The notes below the pieces were generated by a model. That model did no database searches and was not told where the DNA came from. It saw nothing but the letters and a program-made list of their open reading frames with translations. A stretch of DNA of 62,362 nt, from the IMG/VR virus record IMGVR_UViG_3300009146_000015, positions 1 to 62,362 of that record. One strand, given 5' to 3'. The position numbers and the translations under genes are program-made. The stretch comes from a virus. Shown here piece by piece: positions 39,595 through 46,338 of the stretch (its first letter is position 1; every line of letters starts with the position of its first letter).

Positions 39595-40923
39595 ATGATT
39601 AAGCTATCACGCGTAAGAGCGACGCCGCAGCAGCTCAAGGACTGGGACGACACCCGCGCCGTGCTGATGTGGTACGCCCCGGCGTTCACCCACCTGTTCT
39701 ACACCCTGATGAACAAGGACGATAAATACGTCGCCGTGTTCACCACCAGCAAGCTCGTGCCGACGGCTGCCACCGATGGCACCAGCGTCATCATCAACGT
39801 CGACACCTTCTTCAAGCATCCGTTGATGGAGCGGCTGTTCATCGTCGGCCATGAGATCCTGCACAACATCCTCAACCACATTCCGCTGCTCGCCCACTGC
39901 CGGCGCACCGGGCGGGTGGTATTGGCCGACGGCAGGTCGCTGCCGTATGTCGATCTGGCGATGCAGGTGGCGCTCGATTATGTGGTCAACGCCATTCTGG
40001 TCGACGCCAAGCTCGGCACGAAGCCGGATAACGCACTGTGGGACATCAAGATCGCGACGCATCTGGAGAGCGTGCTCGACGTCTATGCCAAGCTCGTGCG
40101 GGTGGTTGGTGGCGGTGGCGGTGGCGGCGATGAGGACGACGATGGTGGTAGCGGCGGTAAGGGAGACGACGACGGCGGCGGCGGTGACCAGCCCGGTCGT
40201 GCGCCCGGCGGCTTCGATAGTCACCTTGACCCCGGCACCGTTGATGGCAAGGACCCGGTGCAGGCCGAAGCCGAGCGTAACCAAGCTGAATGGGACGTGG
40301 CGATCAAGGCGGCGATGGAGCTCGCCCAGAGCCAGGGCAAGCTGCCGGCCGGCATCAAGCGTCTGTTTGAGGAGGTGATCGAGGACAAGGTCGACTGGTC
40401 GGATATCGCCCAGTCATGGTTCGCCCGCAAGGTCGGTTCGGGTTCGTCCGACTGGCGTCACCCCGATCGCAAGCTGATCGTCCGCGACATCTGGGCTCCG
40501 GGCCGTACCGGTCACGGCGCTGAGCTGGTGGTCATCGCCTGCGACACGTCAAGCTCTATCACGCCGCGGATCCTCGATCGGTGGTTCAGTGTGCTCGGCT
40601 CGATCCTTGAGCAGGTCCGGCCGCGGCGGATCATCGTCATCTGGTGCGACGCCGAGGTCGGCAGGGTCGATGAGGTTGAGGAAGCCAGCGATCTGGAAAG
40701 CATCCGCAGAGCGGGCGCTCCCGGCGGTGGCGGCACCGACTTCCGGCCGGTGTTCAAGTACGTCTACGACCAGCGGCTGGAGCCCGACGCGCTGGTCTTC
40801 CTGACCGATGGCTACGGATATTTCCCTGAGCACGCGCCGAACTACCCGCTGTTCTGGGGGTCGATCGGGCGGGCGCCGGAGGAGTACCCGTTCGGGGAAG
40901 TGGTTGTTATCCCGGAGGACTAG
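39595..40923 (+). CDS. VWA-domain protein with HExxH metallopeptidase-like region (442 aa)
   Basis: Residues 84-95 contain VGHEILHNIL, an HExxH motif (His86, Glu87, His90). Residues about 165-200 are an Asp/Gly-rich linker with poly-Gly runs. The C-terminal domain is a von Willebrand A fold with the metal site ACDTSSS (Asp317, Ser319, Ser321) and FLTDGYG near the end. This is the putative-metallopeptidase/VWA-like domain pair (PF13203 with PF09967), the usual partner of MoxR-type ATPases such as the one at 37240. Its leader is ACAGGAGA. Confidence 0.8.
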   Translation: MIKLSRVRATPQQLKDWDDTRAVLMWYAPAFTHLFYTLMNKDDKYVAVFTTSKLVPTAATDGTSVIINVDTFFKHPLMERLFIVGHEILHNILNHIPLLAHCRRTGRVVLADGRSLPYVDLAMQVALDYVVNAILVDAKLGTKPDNALWDIKIATHLESVLDVYAKLVRVVGGGGGGGDEDDDGGSGGKGDDDGGGGDQPGRAPGGFDSHLDPGTVDGKDPVQAEAERNQAEWDVAIKAAMELAQSQGKLPAGIKRLFEEVIEDKVDWSDIAQSWFARKVGSGSSDWRHPDRKLIVRDIWAPGRTGHGAELVVIACDTSSSITPRILDRWFSVLGSILEQVRPRRIIVIWCDAEVGRVDEVEEASDLESIRRAGAPGGGGTDFRPVFKYVYDQRLEPDALVFLTDGYGYFPEHAPNYPLFWGSIGRAPEEYPFGEVVVIPED

Positions 40924-40940
40924 TTACTTCCGGAAGTAAG
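40923..40940. promoter_or_regulatory. Palindrome (perfect core)
   Basis: GTTACTTCCGGAAGTAAG follows the VWA gene stop and touches the hairpin at 40942. Confidence 0.8.
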
Positions 40941-40941
40941 G

Positions 40942-40966
40942 AGGGGCCGGCGGAGGGCCGACCCCT
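40942..40966 (+). terminator. Hairpin after the VWA gene
   Basis: AGGGGCCGGC with GCCGACCCCT, nine pairs with one C-A mismatch and a 5-nt loop. It starts one base after the palindrome at 40923-40940. The following sequence is only weakly T-rich (CTTAGTATCT). Confidence 0.5.
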
Positions 40967-41072
40967 CTTAGTATCTCCCACCCACAGGAGACCGGGCAAA
41001 ACTCCGGTGACCTGTACCTAATACCGTAATGTTACATTGTCAAGCGCCCCCTTCACCCAAGGAGAAATCCCC

Positions 41073-42941
41073 ATGGAACTCGTGTTCATGGACTTCGAGA
41101 CGTTCTACGACAAGGAGTATTCCCTACGAAAAATGACGCCGATCGAGTATATCCTCGACCAGCGGTTCGAAGCTCTTGGCGTTGCGGTAAAGTATGGCCT
41201 AGCCGGCAAATCGAAATGGGTTGGCTGGCAGGATATACCAAAACTTATCGCCGAGTTGCGTGATCGCAACGAGCGTAATCAGATCGCTATCGTCAGTCAC
41301 AATTCCCTGTTCGATGCTGCCATTTTGGCGTGGCGGTACGGCTTTGTCCCGACCAGGCTGATCGACACCCTCGGCATGGCGCGGGCGATGGTCGGCTACC
41401 GGCTCAAATCGCTGGCACTCGACAGCGTTAGCCAGCATCTCGGCTTCGGTGCCAAGTGGGGGACGCTGCAGAAGATGGTCGGCGTCGGTCGGCGGCAGCT
41501 GGCATTGAATGGAGCGCTGGCAACCGAGCTGGGCCAGTACGGCTGCGACGACAACGACAAGTGCGCCAGCATTTTCAAGACGCTGATCGTCGACTTTCCG
41601 CTCGACGAGCTGGAGGTCATGGACCTCGTCATCAAGGCGACCGTCTTGCCGCAGTTCAAGCTCGACCGGCAGGTGCTTGCCGATCATCTGGCTAAGGTCC
41701 AGCAGCAGAAGCGGGACATGCTGTCCCGCGCCGACGTCATCGATGCCGGCGCGCTGCGTTCGAACGAGAAGTTCGCGGAGTTGCTACGCCAGCTCGGTGT
41801 CGATCCGCCGATGAAAACCTCGATCACCAACCCGGAACTCAAAATTTACGCGTTTGCCAAGACCGACAGTGCGTTCATCGATCTGGCGGAGCACGACGAT
41901 CCCGCCGTGCAGGCGCTGGTCGCGGCCCGGCTCGGGCACCGCTCGACGCTCGAGGAGACCCGCAGCCAGCGGCTGATATCGATCGGCAACCTGACATGGC
42001 CGGTCGGCGATCGCTGGATGCCGGTGCCGCTCAGGTTCAGCGGAGCGCACACTCATCGTTTGTCCGGCGACATGAAGCTCAACATGCAGAACCTGCCACG
42101 CAAGGGCGGGCTGCGTGACGCGCTGGTGGCACCGGCCGGGTTCCAGGTGGTGTCGATCGACATGAGCCAGATCGAGGCTCGTATCGTGGCGTGGATCTGC
42201 GAGCAGCTTGATTTGCTGGAAGCGTTCGCTCTCGGCATTGATGTCTATTCCGAATTCGGCACCGAAGTGTTCGGCATGGAGGTCAGTAAGACCATCAATC
42301 CGAACCTCCGGTTCCTCAGCAAGACGGCGATCCTCGGGCTCGGCTACGGCATGTCGGCGCCGCGCTACGTCATCAGCGTCAAGTCGGGGTCGAAGAACCA
42401 GCTCGGCTACGTCATCGAGATCACCCTCGATACCGGCATCAAGGTGGTCGACGGCTACCGCGGCAAGTACAGGCGCATCCCGGCGACGTGGCGGACGCTG
42501 GACGGTACCGGCATTCCGACGCTGGCGCGCGGCGGCACTTACGTCGTCGGCGCGTGCGTCTTCACCAAGGGCGAGATCCGCCTGCCGAACGGGCTCAAGC
42601 TGTTCTACGACGACCTTGAAATGACCAGCGACGGTTGGCGGTTCCGCTACGGTGGCCGCTACAAGTTCGCCTACGGCGCCAAGGTGCTGGAGAACATGAC
42701 CCAGGCGCTGGCCCAGATTATCATCAAGGACTTGGCGCGGCGCGCGCATTCGAACGGCTTGCGATTTGCCCATCAGGTCCACGACGAGCTGATCTTCGTG
42801 GTCAAGAACAAACTCGTCGGCAAGACCTGCGAGCGCCTGTTGGAGCTCGCCGCCATTCGCCCCGACTGGGCTCCGGAGCTGCCGCTGGCGTCCGAGGTCA
42901 AGGCCGGAAAAAGCTATGGCGAAATGAAGCCATTACTTTGA
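41073..42941 (+). CDS. Family A DNA polymerase with 3'-5' exonuclease (622 aa)
   Basis: The N-terminus carries exonuclease motif I (MDFET, residues 6-10) and later VSHNSLFDAAI and YGCDDNDKC, fitting Exo II and III. The polymerase domain has FSGAHTHRLSGD with LNMQNLPRKGG, motif A VSIDMSQIEARI at about 358-370, motif B RFLSKTAILGLGYG at about 413-427, and motif C HQVHDELIF at about 567-575. The length is that of small phage PolA enzymes without 5' nuclease. It is the replicative polymerase, acting with the primase-helicase downstream. ATG 41073 follows AAGGAG. Confidence 0.92.
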   Translation: MELVFMDFETFYDKEYSLRKMTPIEYILDQRFEALGVAVKYGLAGKSKWVGWQDIPKLIAELRDRNERNQIAIVSHNSLFDAAILAWRYGFVPTRLIDTLGMARAMVGYRLKSLALDSVSQHLGFGAKWGTLQKMVGVGRRQLALNGALATELGQYGCDDNDKCASIFKTLIVDFPLDELEVMDLVIKATVLPQFKLDRQVLADHLAKVQQQKRDMLSRADVIDAGALRSNEKFAELLRQLGVDPPMKTSITNPELKIYAFAKTDSAFIDLAEHDDPAVQALVAARLGHRSTLEETRSQRLISIGNLTWPVGDRWMPVPLRFSGAHTHRLSGDMKLNMQNLPRKGGLRDALVAPAGFQVVSIDMSQIEARIVAWICEQLDLLEAFALGIDVYSEFGTEVFGMEVSKTINPNLRFLSKTAILGLGYGMSAPRYVISVKSGSKNQLGYVIEITLDTGIKVVDGYRGKYRRIPATWRTLDGTGIPTLARGGTYVVGACVFTKGEIRLPNGLKLFYDDLEMTSDGWRFRYGGRYKFAYGAKVLENMTQALAQIIIKDLARRAHSNGLRFAHQVHDELIFVVKNKLVGKTCERLLELAAIRPDWAPELPLASEVKAGKSYGEMKPLL

Positions 42942-42950
42942 AAAGTAACA
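42933..42950. promoter_or_regulatory. Palindrome (perfect core) upstream of a promoter
   Basis: ATTACTTTGAAAAGTAAC overlaps the polymerase stop and lies 11 bp before the TTGACA box of the winged-helix gene promoter. Confidence 0.8.
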
Positions 42951-42961
42951 TGAAATAGGAC

Positions 42962-42990
42962 TTGACACATTCTAAATGTTATGGTAAGGT
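42962..42990 (+). promoter_or_regulatory. Sigma70-type promoter before the winged-helix gene
   Basis: TTGACA (42962-42967), 17-bp spacer, TAAGGT (42985-42990). A perfect-core palindrome lies 11 bp upstream of the -35 box, a suitable operator position. Transcription would begin close to ATG 42997, which would make the message almost leaderless; the AAGGT Shine-Dalgarno-like bases are part of the -10 box. Confidence 0.5.
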
Positions 42991-42996
42991 AGCACC

Positions 42997-43875
42997 ATGA
43001 GCCAGCACAACCTTGAACGTGAGAACCTGATCCTTCGCGCTCGCATCACGCAGCTCGAAGCCGCGCTGCATCAGAACGAGCGGTCGATCGAGTACCTGTT
43101 CAATTTGCCGCCGACACTGGCCAACCTGTTTGGCCTGCTGCTGGCGAAAGAGTTTGTGTCAAAACAACTTGCGAAGGATATGATGAACCTCGTCGCCGAC
43201 GCGAACGTCGCGATCTGGCGTCTGCGTGAGCGTCTCCTCCCGATGGGTATAACCGTCAACACCAGACGGGGCGTCGGCTGGTACCTCGATGATGAAACCA
43301 AGCAACGCGTTCGTACTCTGATGGAGACGCACCAACCCATAGGAGCATCCCATGGCCAGGAAGAAGGACGACAAGCCGAAGAACAAAGCCTCCCCGCCCA
43401 AGAAGGTGGCGAAGAAGACGGCGAAGAAGACGAGAAGGTCAGTTACATCCACGACGACATCGACGCCGAAGGCTACAACATCACCGCCGCGGTCCCAGCC
43501 GACGGTGACCAAGCCGACGGTTGGATCGGTGACCGCCAAGGACAAGGACAAGCTCAACGGCAAGAAGGCCAAGACGAGCAACACCGTCAAGGAGATGGCC
43601 AAGAACCAGGATCGCAACAAGAACAAGAACAAGTACACCACCCGGTACGGCACGCCGAAGGGGGTGGGCGACAAGAAAATGAAGGATCTGAAGCGGAAGG
43701 CGGCGCTAGCAACGACGCAGCCGAGCTCGGGGATGGCGCCATCGCGCGCCAACCAGAACGCCGTTCTCGATCTGCAAAAGGCGCGGCAGAGAAACCGCAT
43801 CGCCAACGTCGACAAAAAGAACCGGAGGACGGCAAGCTCGGTGGTCAAGTCGACGATGTCACCGGAGGAGCTTAA
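42997..43875 (+). CDS. OmpR-type winged-helix protein with long out-of-frame extension
   Basis: The first 110 residues look real: a helical start (LILRARITQLEAALHQNE) and then a winged helix like response-regulator effector domains (NVAIWRLRERLLPMGITVN, TRRGVGWYLDDE). After about codon 118 the frame runs another 175 codons through the next gene in a +1 relation. There it becomes Gln/Glu/Gly-rich and loses wobble GC preference. The biologically relevant part is probably 42997 to about 43350; the extension may be fortuitous, or the true stop may have been lost by mutation or a sequencing error. A DNA-binding regulator is the likely role. Confidence 0.5.
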   Translation: MSQHNLERENLILRARITQLEAALHQNERSIEYLFNLPPTLANLFGLLLAKEFVSKQLAKDMMNLVADANVAIWRLRERLLPMGITVNTRRGVGWYLDDETKQRVRTLMETHQPIGASHGQEEGRQAEEQSLPAQEGGEEDGEEDEKVSYIHDDIDAEGYNITAAVPADGDQADGWIGDRQGQGQAQRQEGQDEQHRQGDGQEPGSQQEQEQVHHPVRHAEGGGRQENEGSEAEGGASNDAAELGDGAIARQPERRSRSAKGAAEKPHRQRRQKEPEDGKLGGQVDDVTGGA

Positions 43876-44260
43876 GGAGTACCGGCAGACATTGCGCGGT
43901 GTCGGCGGTAACAGCCTGAAGGAAACCAACAAAGCTCGGATACTGGCCGGCAAGGACAAGCTCGACCGCGACAAGTATACCGACCGGCAGGTGGAGCGCG
44001 GGCTGCGCGATCCGAAAACCGGCAAGCTCACTGATAAGGGCAAGGTAAAAGCGGGCAAGGATCCAGTGAAGCCGACGGAGCCAGTGAAGCCGACGGAGCC
44101 AGTGAAGCCGACGGAGCCAGTGAAGCCGACGACGCCAACGCCGCCGCCTCCGCCGCCGAAGACACCGACACCGACGCCGCCGCCAAAGCCACCGACGCCG
44201 CCGCCCACCGACAAGACGCCAAAGACTGATAACTGGGTGGATGCGACCGGTCGTTCGTAG
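43352..44260 (+). CDS. Lys/Thr/Pro-rich disordered protein (302 aa)
   Basis: Start ATG 43352 follows TAGGAG at good spacing. The N-terminal half is strongly basic (KKVAKKTAKKTRRSVTS), the middle is polar, and the C-terminal part holds VKPTEP repeats followed by long Pro/Thr runs. Wobble positions are GC-rich in this frame, supporting it over the overlapping frame. Composition resembles histone-like or DNA-coating proteins and cell-wall-spanning linkers; neither can be decided. The first 524 bp overlap the winged-helix frame. Confidence 0.6.
   Translation: MARKKDDKPKNKASPPKKVAKKTAKKTRRSVTSTTTSTPKATTSPPRSQPTVTKPTVGSVTAKDKDKLNGKKAKTSNTVKEMAKNQDRNKNKNKYTTRYGTPKGVGDKKMKDLKRKAALATTQPSSGMAPSRANQNAVLDLQKARQRNRIANVDKKNRRTASSVVKSTMSPEELKEYRQTLRGVGGNSLKETNKARILAGKDKLDRDKYTDRQVERGLRDPKTGKLTDKGKVKAGKDPVKPTEPVKPTEPVKPTEPVKPTTPTPPPPPPKTPTPTPPPKPPTPPPTDKTPKTDNWVDATGRS
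44063..44134 (+). repeat. Four tandem 18-bp repeats
   Basis: The unit CCAGTGAAGCCGACGGAG occurs three times exactly and a fourth time with changes in its last bases. It encodes PVKPTE repeats in the basic disordered protein. Confidence 0.85.
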
Positions 44261-44281
44261 CGTAGCGTCGCGAGTAAACGT

Positions 44282-44305
44282 GGGGGGTGCAGCAATGCAC
44301 CCTCC
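44282..44305 (+). terminator. Hairpin before the Cas4-like gene
   Basis: GGGTGC-AGCAAT-GCACCC, extended to nine pairs by G-T, G-C and G-C. GTGTTTTAACC follows after a gap, so it could terminate weakly. A palindrome begins 20 bp further on. Confidence 0.5.
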
Positions 44306-44324
44306 ATTGCCGTGTTTTAACCAG

Positions 44325-44342
44325 CTTACTTTTGGGAGTAAC
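44325..44342. promoter_or_regulatory. Palindrome variant before the Cas4-like gene
   Basis: CTTACTTTTGGGAGTAAC; GGGAG doubles as ribosome-binding site, and ATG 44344 is 1 bp away. Confidence 0.65.
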
Positions 44343-44343
44343 C

Positions 44344-45042
44344 ATGGTTGCGGTCACCACACGTCACAGCGACAAGCCGTTCGCCTGGAGTTATAGCCGG
44401 CTGAAGAACTTCGAGACTTGCCCGAAGCGCCACCAGCAGATCGATATCCTCAAGCGCTTCAAGGACGAGAGCGAGCAGTTGAAGTACGGCGACATGGTCC
44501 ACAAGGCGGCAGCTGCGCGGCTCGGCCATGGTCGCACTCCGCTGCCGAAGGAGATCGAACCGATCCTCGAGCCGTGGTGCCAGAAGATCGAGAAGCACGG
44601 CGGCAGGATCTACGTCGAGCAGAAGCTCGCCATCAAGAAGGACTTCAGCCCGTGCGGCTACTTCGACCGCGGCGTCTGGTTCCGCACCGTCGGCGACGTC
44701 GTTCAGATCCGTGACAACGTGGCGCTCGGCGTCGACTGGAAGACCGGCAACATCATCGAGGACAGCGTGCAGCTCGCGCTGCTCGCCCAATGTGTGTTCT
44801 CGCATCACCCTGGCGTCAGGGCGGTGCGGACCGATTTCATCTGGCTGAAGGAGGACGCAAGCACCACCGAAACATTCCGGCTACGCGACATGCCCCAGCT
44901 CTGGATCGAGCTCGCCCCGCGCATCAAGGCTCTGGAGGAAGCCTACAATACCGAAGTCTTTCCACCCATCCACAACAAGCTGTGTCGCAAATGGTGCCCG
45001 GTCTGCACCTGCGAGTTTCACGGCGTCAGCACATGGGACTGA
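44344..45042 (+). CDS. Cas4/RecB-like PD-(D/E)XK nuclease with probable iron-sulfur cluster (232 aa)
   Basis: The N-terminal WSYSRLKNFETCPKRH is the classic opening of PDDEXK_1 (PF12705) exonucleases. Catalytic-type residues follow: His53 in GDMVHKA, GVDWKTGN (Asp131, Lys133) and Gln143. Cys26 together with Cys214, Cys218 and Cys221 or Cys223 near the C-terminus (CRKWCPVCTC) has the spacing of a Cas4/AddB-type 4Fe-4S cluster. Role: 5'-3' exonuclease for recombination or host DNA breakdown. There is no CRISPR gene in the window. Start ATG 44344 is 1 bp after a palindrome. Confidence 0.8.
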   Translation: MVAVTTRHSDKPFAWSYSRLKNFETCPKRHQQIDILKRFKDESEQLKYGDMVHKAAAARLGHGRTPLPKEIEPILEPWCQKIEKHGGRIYVEQKLAIKKDFSPCGYFDRGVWFRTVGDVVQIRDNVALGVDWKTGNIIEDSVQLALLAQCVFSHHPGVRAVRTDFIWLKEDASTTETFRLRDMPQLWIELAPRIKALEEAYNTEVFPPIHNKLCRKWCPVCTCEFHGVSTWD

Positions 45043-45043
45043 G

Positions 45044-45406
45044 ATGATACCGAAACCCACCCAACGGGAACGTTTGAGCCCATCGGTCAGGCCGATGGTT
45101 AGCCGGCTACTCCGGTTCACTCCGAACTGCGACTACGCCGAGGTGCAGGTCATCCACCACCCCGGCAGTCACCACCAGACTGGCGACGTTATCCTGATGT
45201 CGCGTGATGAATTCGAGCGCGGACGCTACATCACCACGCCCGACCCGTTCCTCGCCAACGTACCCGACGCGCCGATCGTGCGGCCATATGAGAGTGCCGA
45301 GAAATTTCTCAACAACTTGCCGCATAAACCCACACGGAGCAAGAAACCCAATGCAAGCCACCCCAGAGGGAAAAGTAAAGCAAAAAGTAAAGTCACTACT
45401 CGCTAA
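45044..45406 (+). CDS. Unknown basic protein (120 aa)
   Basis: ATG 45044 follows the previous stop by one base. The core has a beta-like VQVIHHPGSHHQTGDVILMS and RYITTPDPFLANV, and the C-terminal 25 residues are strongly basic (RGKSKAKSKVTT). It overlaps the VRR-NUC gene by 56 bp in another frame. No family recognised; placed between two nucleases it may be a DNA-processing accessory. Confidence 0.5.
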   Translation: MIPKPTQRERLSPSVRPMVSRLLRFTPNCDYAEVQVIHHPGSHHQTGDVILMSRDEFERGRYITTPDPFLANVPDAPIVRPYESAEKFLNNLPHKPTRSKKPNASHPRGKSKAKSKVTTR

Positions 45407-45647
45407 CTACGAGAACCTGTATCACTTCATGCCGGTGCCGGTGGCGTATCAAGCCAGTTCGCTTGACTTCTTTGTGTGTTACTTTGGTCGGTTCATCGCC
45501 ATCGAAACCAAACGCGAGGGCGAGGATCTGACCAAGATGCAGGACCTGATCCGGCGTCGCATCGAGGCAGCAGGCGGCAGCGTGTTCCGTGTCAGCAATG
45601 ACGAGGAGCTGTTCGCGCTTAAAACGTTTCTCGACCATCTGCACTGA
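45351..45647 (+). CDS. VRR-NUC domain nuclease (98 aa)
   Basis: The full length matches a stand-alone VRR-NUC domain (PF08774): Glu6 in TPEGKVKQKVK, Asp39 in SSLDFF, IAIETKREG with Glu52 and Lys54, and Gln64 in TKMQDLIRRR. The end GGSVFRVSNDEEL is typical. Phage VRR-NUC proteins resolve or nick branched DNA during replication and packaging. It starts within the end of the preceding gene, with CGGAGC upstream. Confidence 0.85.
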   Translation: MQATPEGKVKQKVKSLLANYENLYHFMPVPVAYQASSLDFFVCYFGRFIAIETKREGEDLTKMQDLIRRRIEAAGGSVFRVSNDEELFALKTFLDHLH

Positions 45648-45685
45648 GCTTTGCCGGGGGGACTAGGTCTCCCCTCCGGTGAGAG

Positions 45686-45722
45686 CCCCCTCCATCATCT
45701 GCCGCATCTTTGGTGGAGGGGG
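45686..45722 (+). terminator. Hairpin after the VRR-NUC gene
   Basis: A 9-bp stem (CCCCCTCCA with TGGAGGGGG) and a 19-nt loop end 1 bp before the next palindrome. No T run follows. Confidence 0.5.
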
Positions 45723-45723
45723 T

Positions 45724-45741
45724 ATTACTTTCGCAAGTAAC
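45724..45741. promoter_or_regulatory. Palindrome (perfect core) before the HAD gene
   Basis: ATTACTTTCGCAAGTAAC, 1 bp after a hairpin and 14 bp before ATG 45756. Confidence 0.8.
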
Positions 45742-45755
45742 CATGGGAGAAACCT

Positions 45756-46166
45756 ATGACAAGCAAGCCAATCTTATGTCTGGATTTTGACGGCGTCTGT
45801 CATTCCTACACGTCAGGATGGATCAATGCATGGACTATACCTGACCCGCCTGTGCCGGGACTGTTCGAGTTCCTTGAGCAGGTTCTGCCGCACTTCCGCG
45901 TGGCTATCTATTCCAGCCGTAGCGAGTTCGAGCGTGGGCGACATGCGATGAAGGTGTGGTTCTTCGACCAAGCGGATAAGCACTACCAGAACGACAACGT
46001 CGTCGAGCAGCTGGTGCCCCGGCTCGAGTTTCCCGCCAGCAAGCCGTCAGCCTTCGTCACTCTCGACGACCGGGCGCTGACGTTTCAGGGGATCTGGCCA
46101 GAGATCCCCACCCTGCGTGACTTCATCCCGTGGAACCAGCACCTCAAGGTGAAGTCGAATGGATGA
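45756..46166 (+). CDS. HAD-superfamily phosphatase (136 aa)
   Basis: Motif I LCLDFDGVCHSY gives the nucleophile Asp10 and acid/base Asp12. YSSRSEFERG is consistent with motif II (Ser/Thr), and TLDDRALTF near residue 110 supplies the metal-binding acid pair. The size matches small phage HAD proteins, which act as nucleotide or polynucleotide phosphatases. ATG 45756 has GGGAGA and a perfect-core palindrome upstream. It overlaps the next small gene by 8 bp. Confidence 0.75.
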   Translation: MTSKPILCLDFDGVCHSYTSGWINAWTIPDPPVPGLFEFLEQVLPHFRVAIYSSRSEFERGRHAMKVWFFDQADKHYQNDNVVEQLVPRLEFPASKPSAFVTLDDRALTFQGIWPEIPTLRDFIPWNQHLKVKSNG

Positions 46167-46338
46167 GGATGGCTTCGTTCGGACAACAGAACTGCGCTTC
46201 GTCAAGCGCACGGTCAACTTCCGCGAATGGCGGATCCTGCAGCAATTGTGGGTGCTCACTTACGACGACACCGAGGTCAGTCGGGAGTGGCGTGACGTAC
46301 CAGTGGAGGAAGAGGATGTACGCTCGGATCAATCATGA
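46159..46338 (+). CDS. Small protein between HAD and helicase genes (59 aa)
   Basis: This gene overlaps both neighbours: ATG 46159 lies within the HAD end, and its stop lies 23 bp into the helicase gene. It reads MDEDGFVRTTELRFVKRTV, then NFREWRILQQLWVLTYDD, and ends acidic. The TELRFVKRT and ILQQLW pattern recurs in small phage proteins encoded beside helicases. Function unknown, but the tight embedding argues that it is translated. Confidence 0.55.
   Translation: MDEDGFVRTTELRFVKRTVNFREWRILQQLWVLTYDDTEVSREWRDVPVEEEDVRSDQS

Noticed and set aside
44344-45647. CRISPR-Cas locus around the Cas4-like nuclease
   Set aside because: No other Cas gene and no repeat-spacer array are visible in the window.
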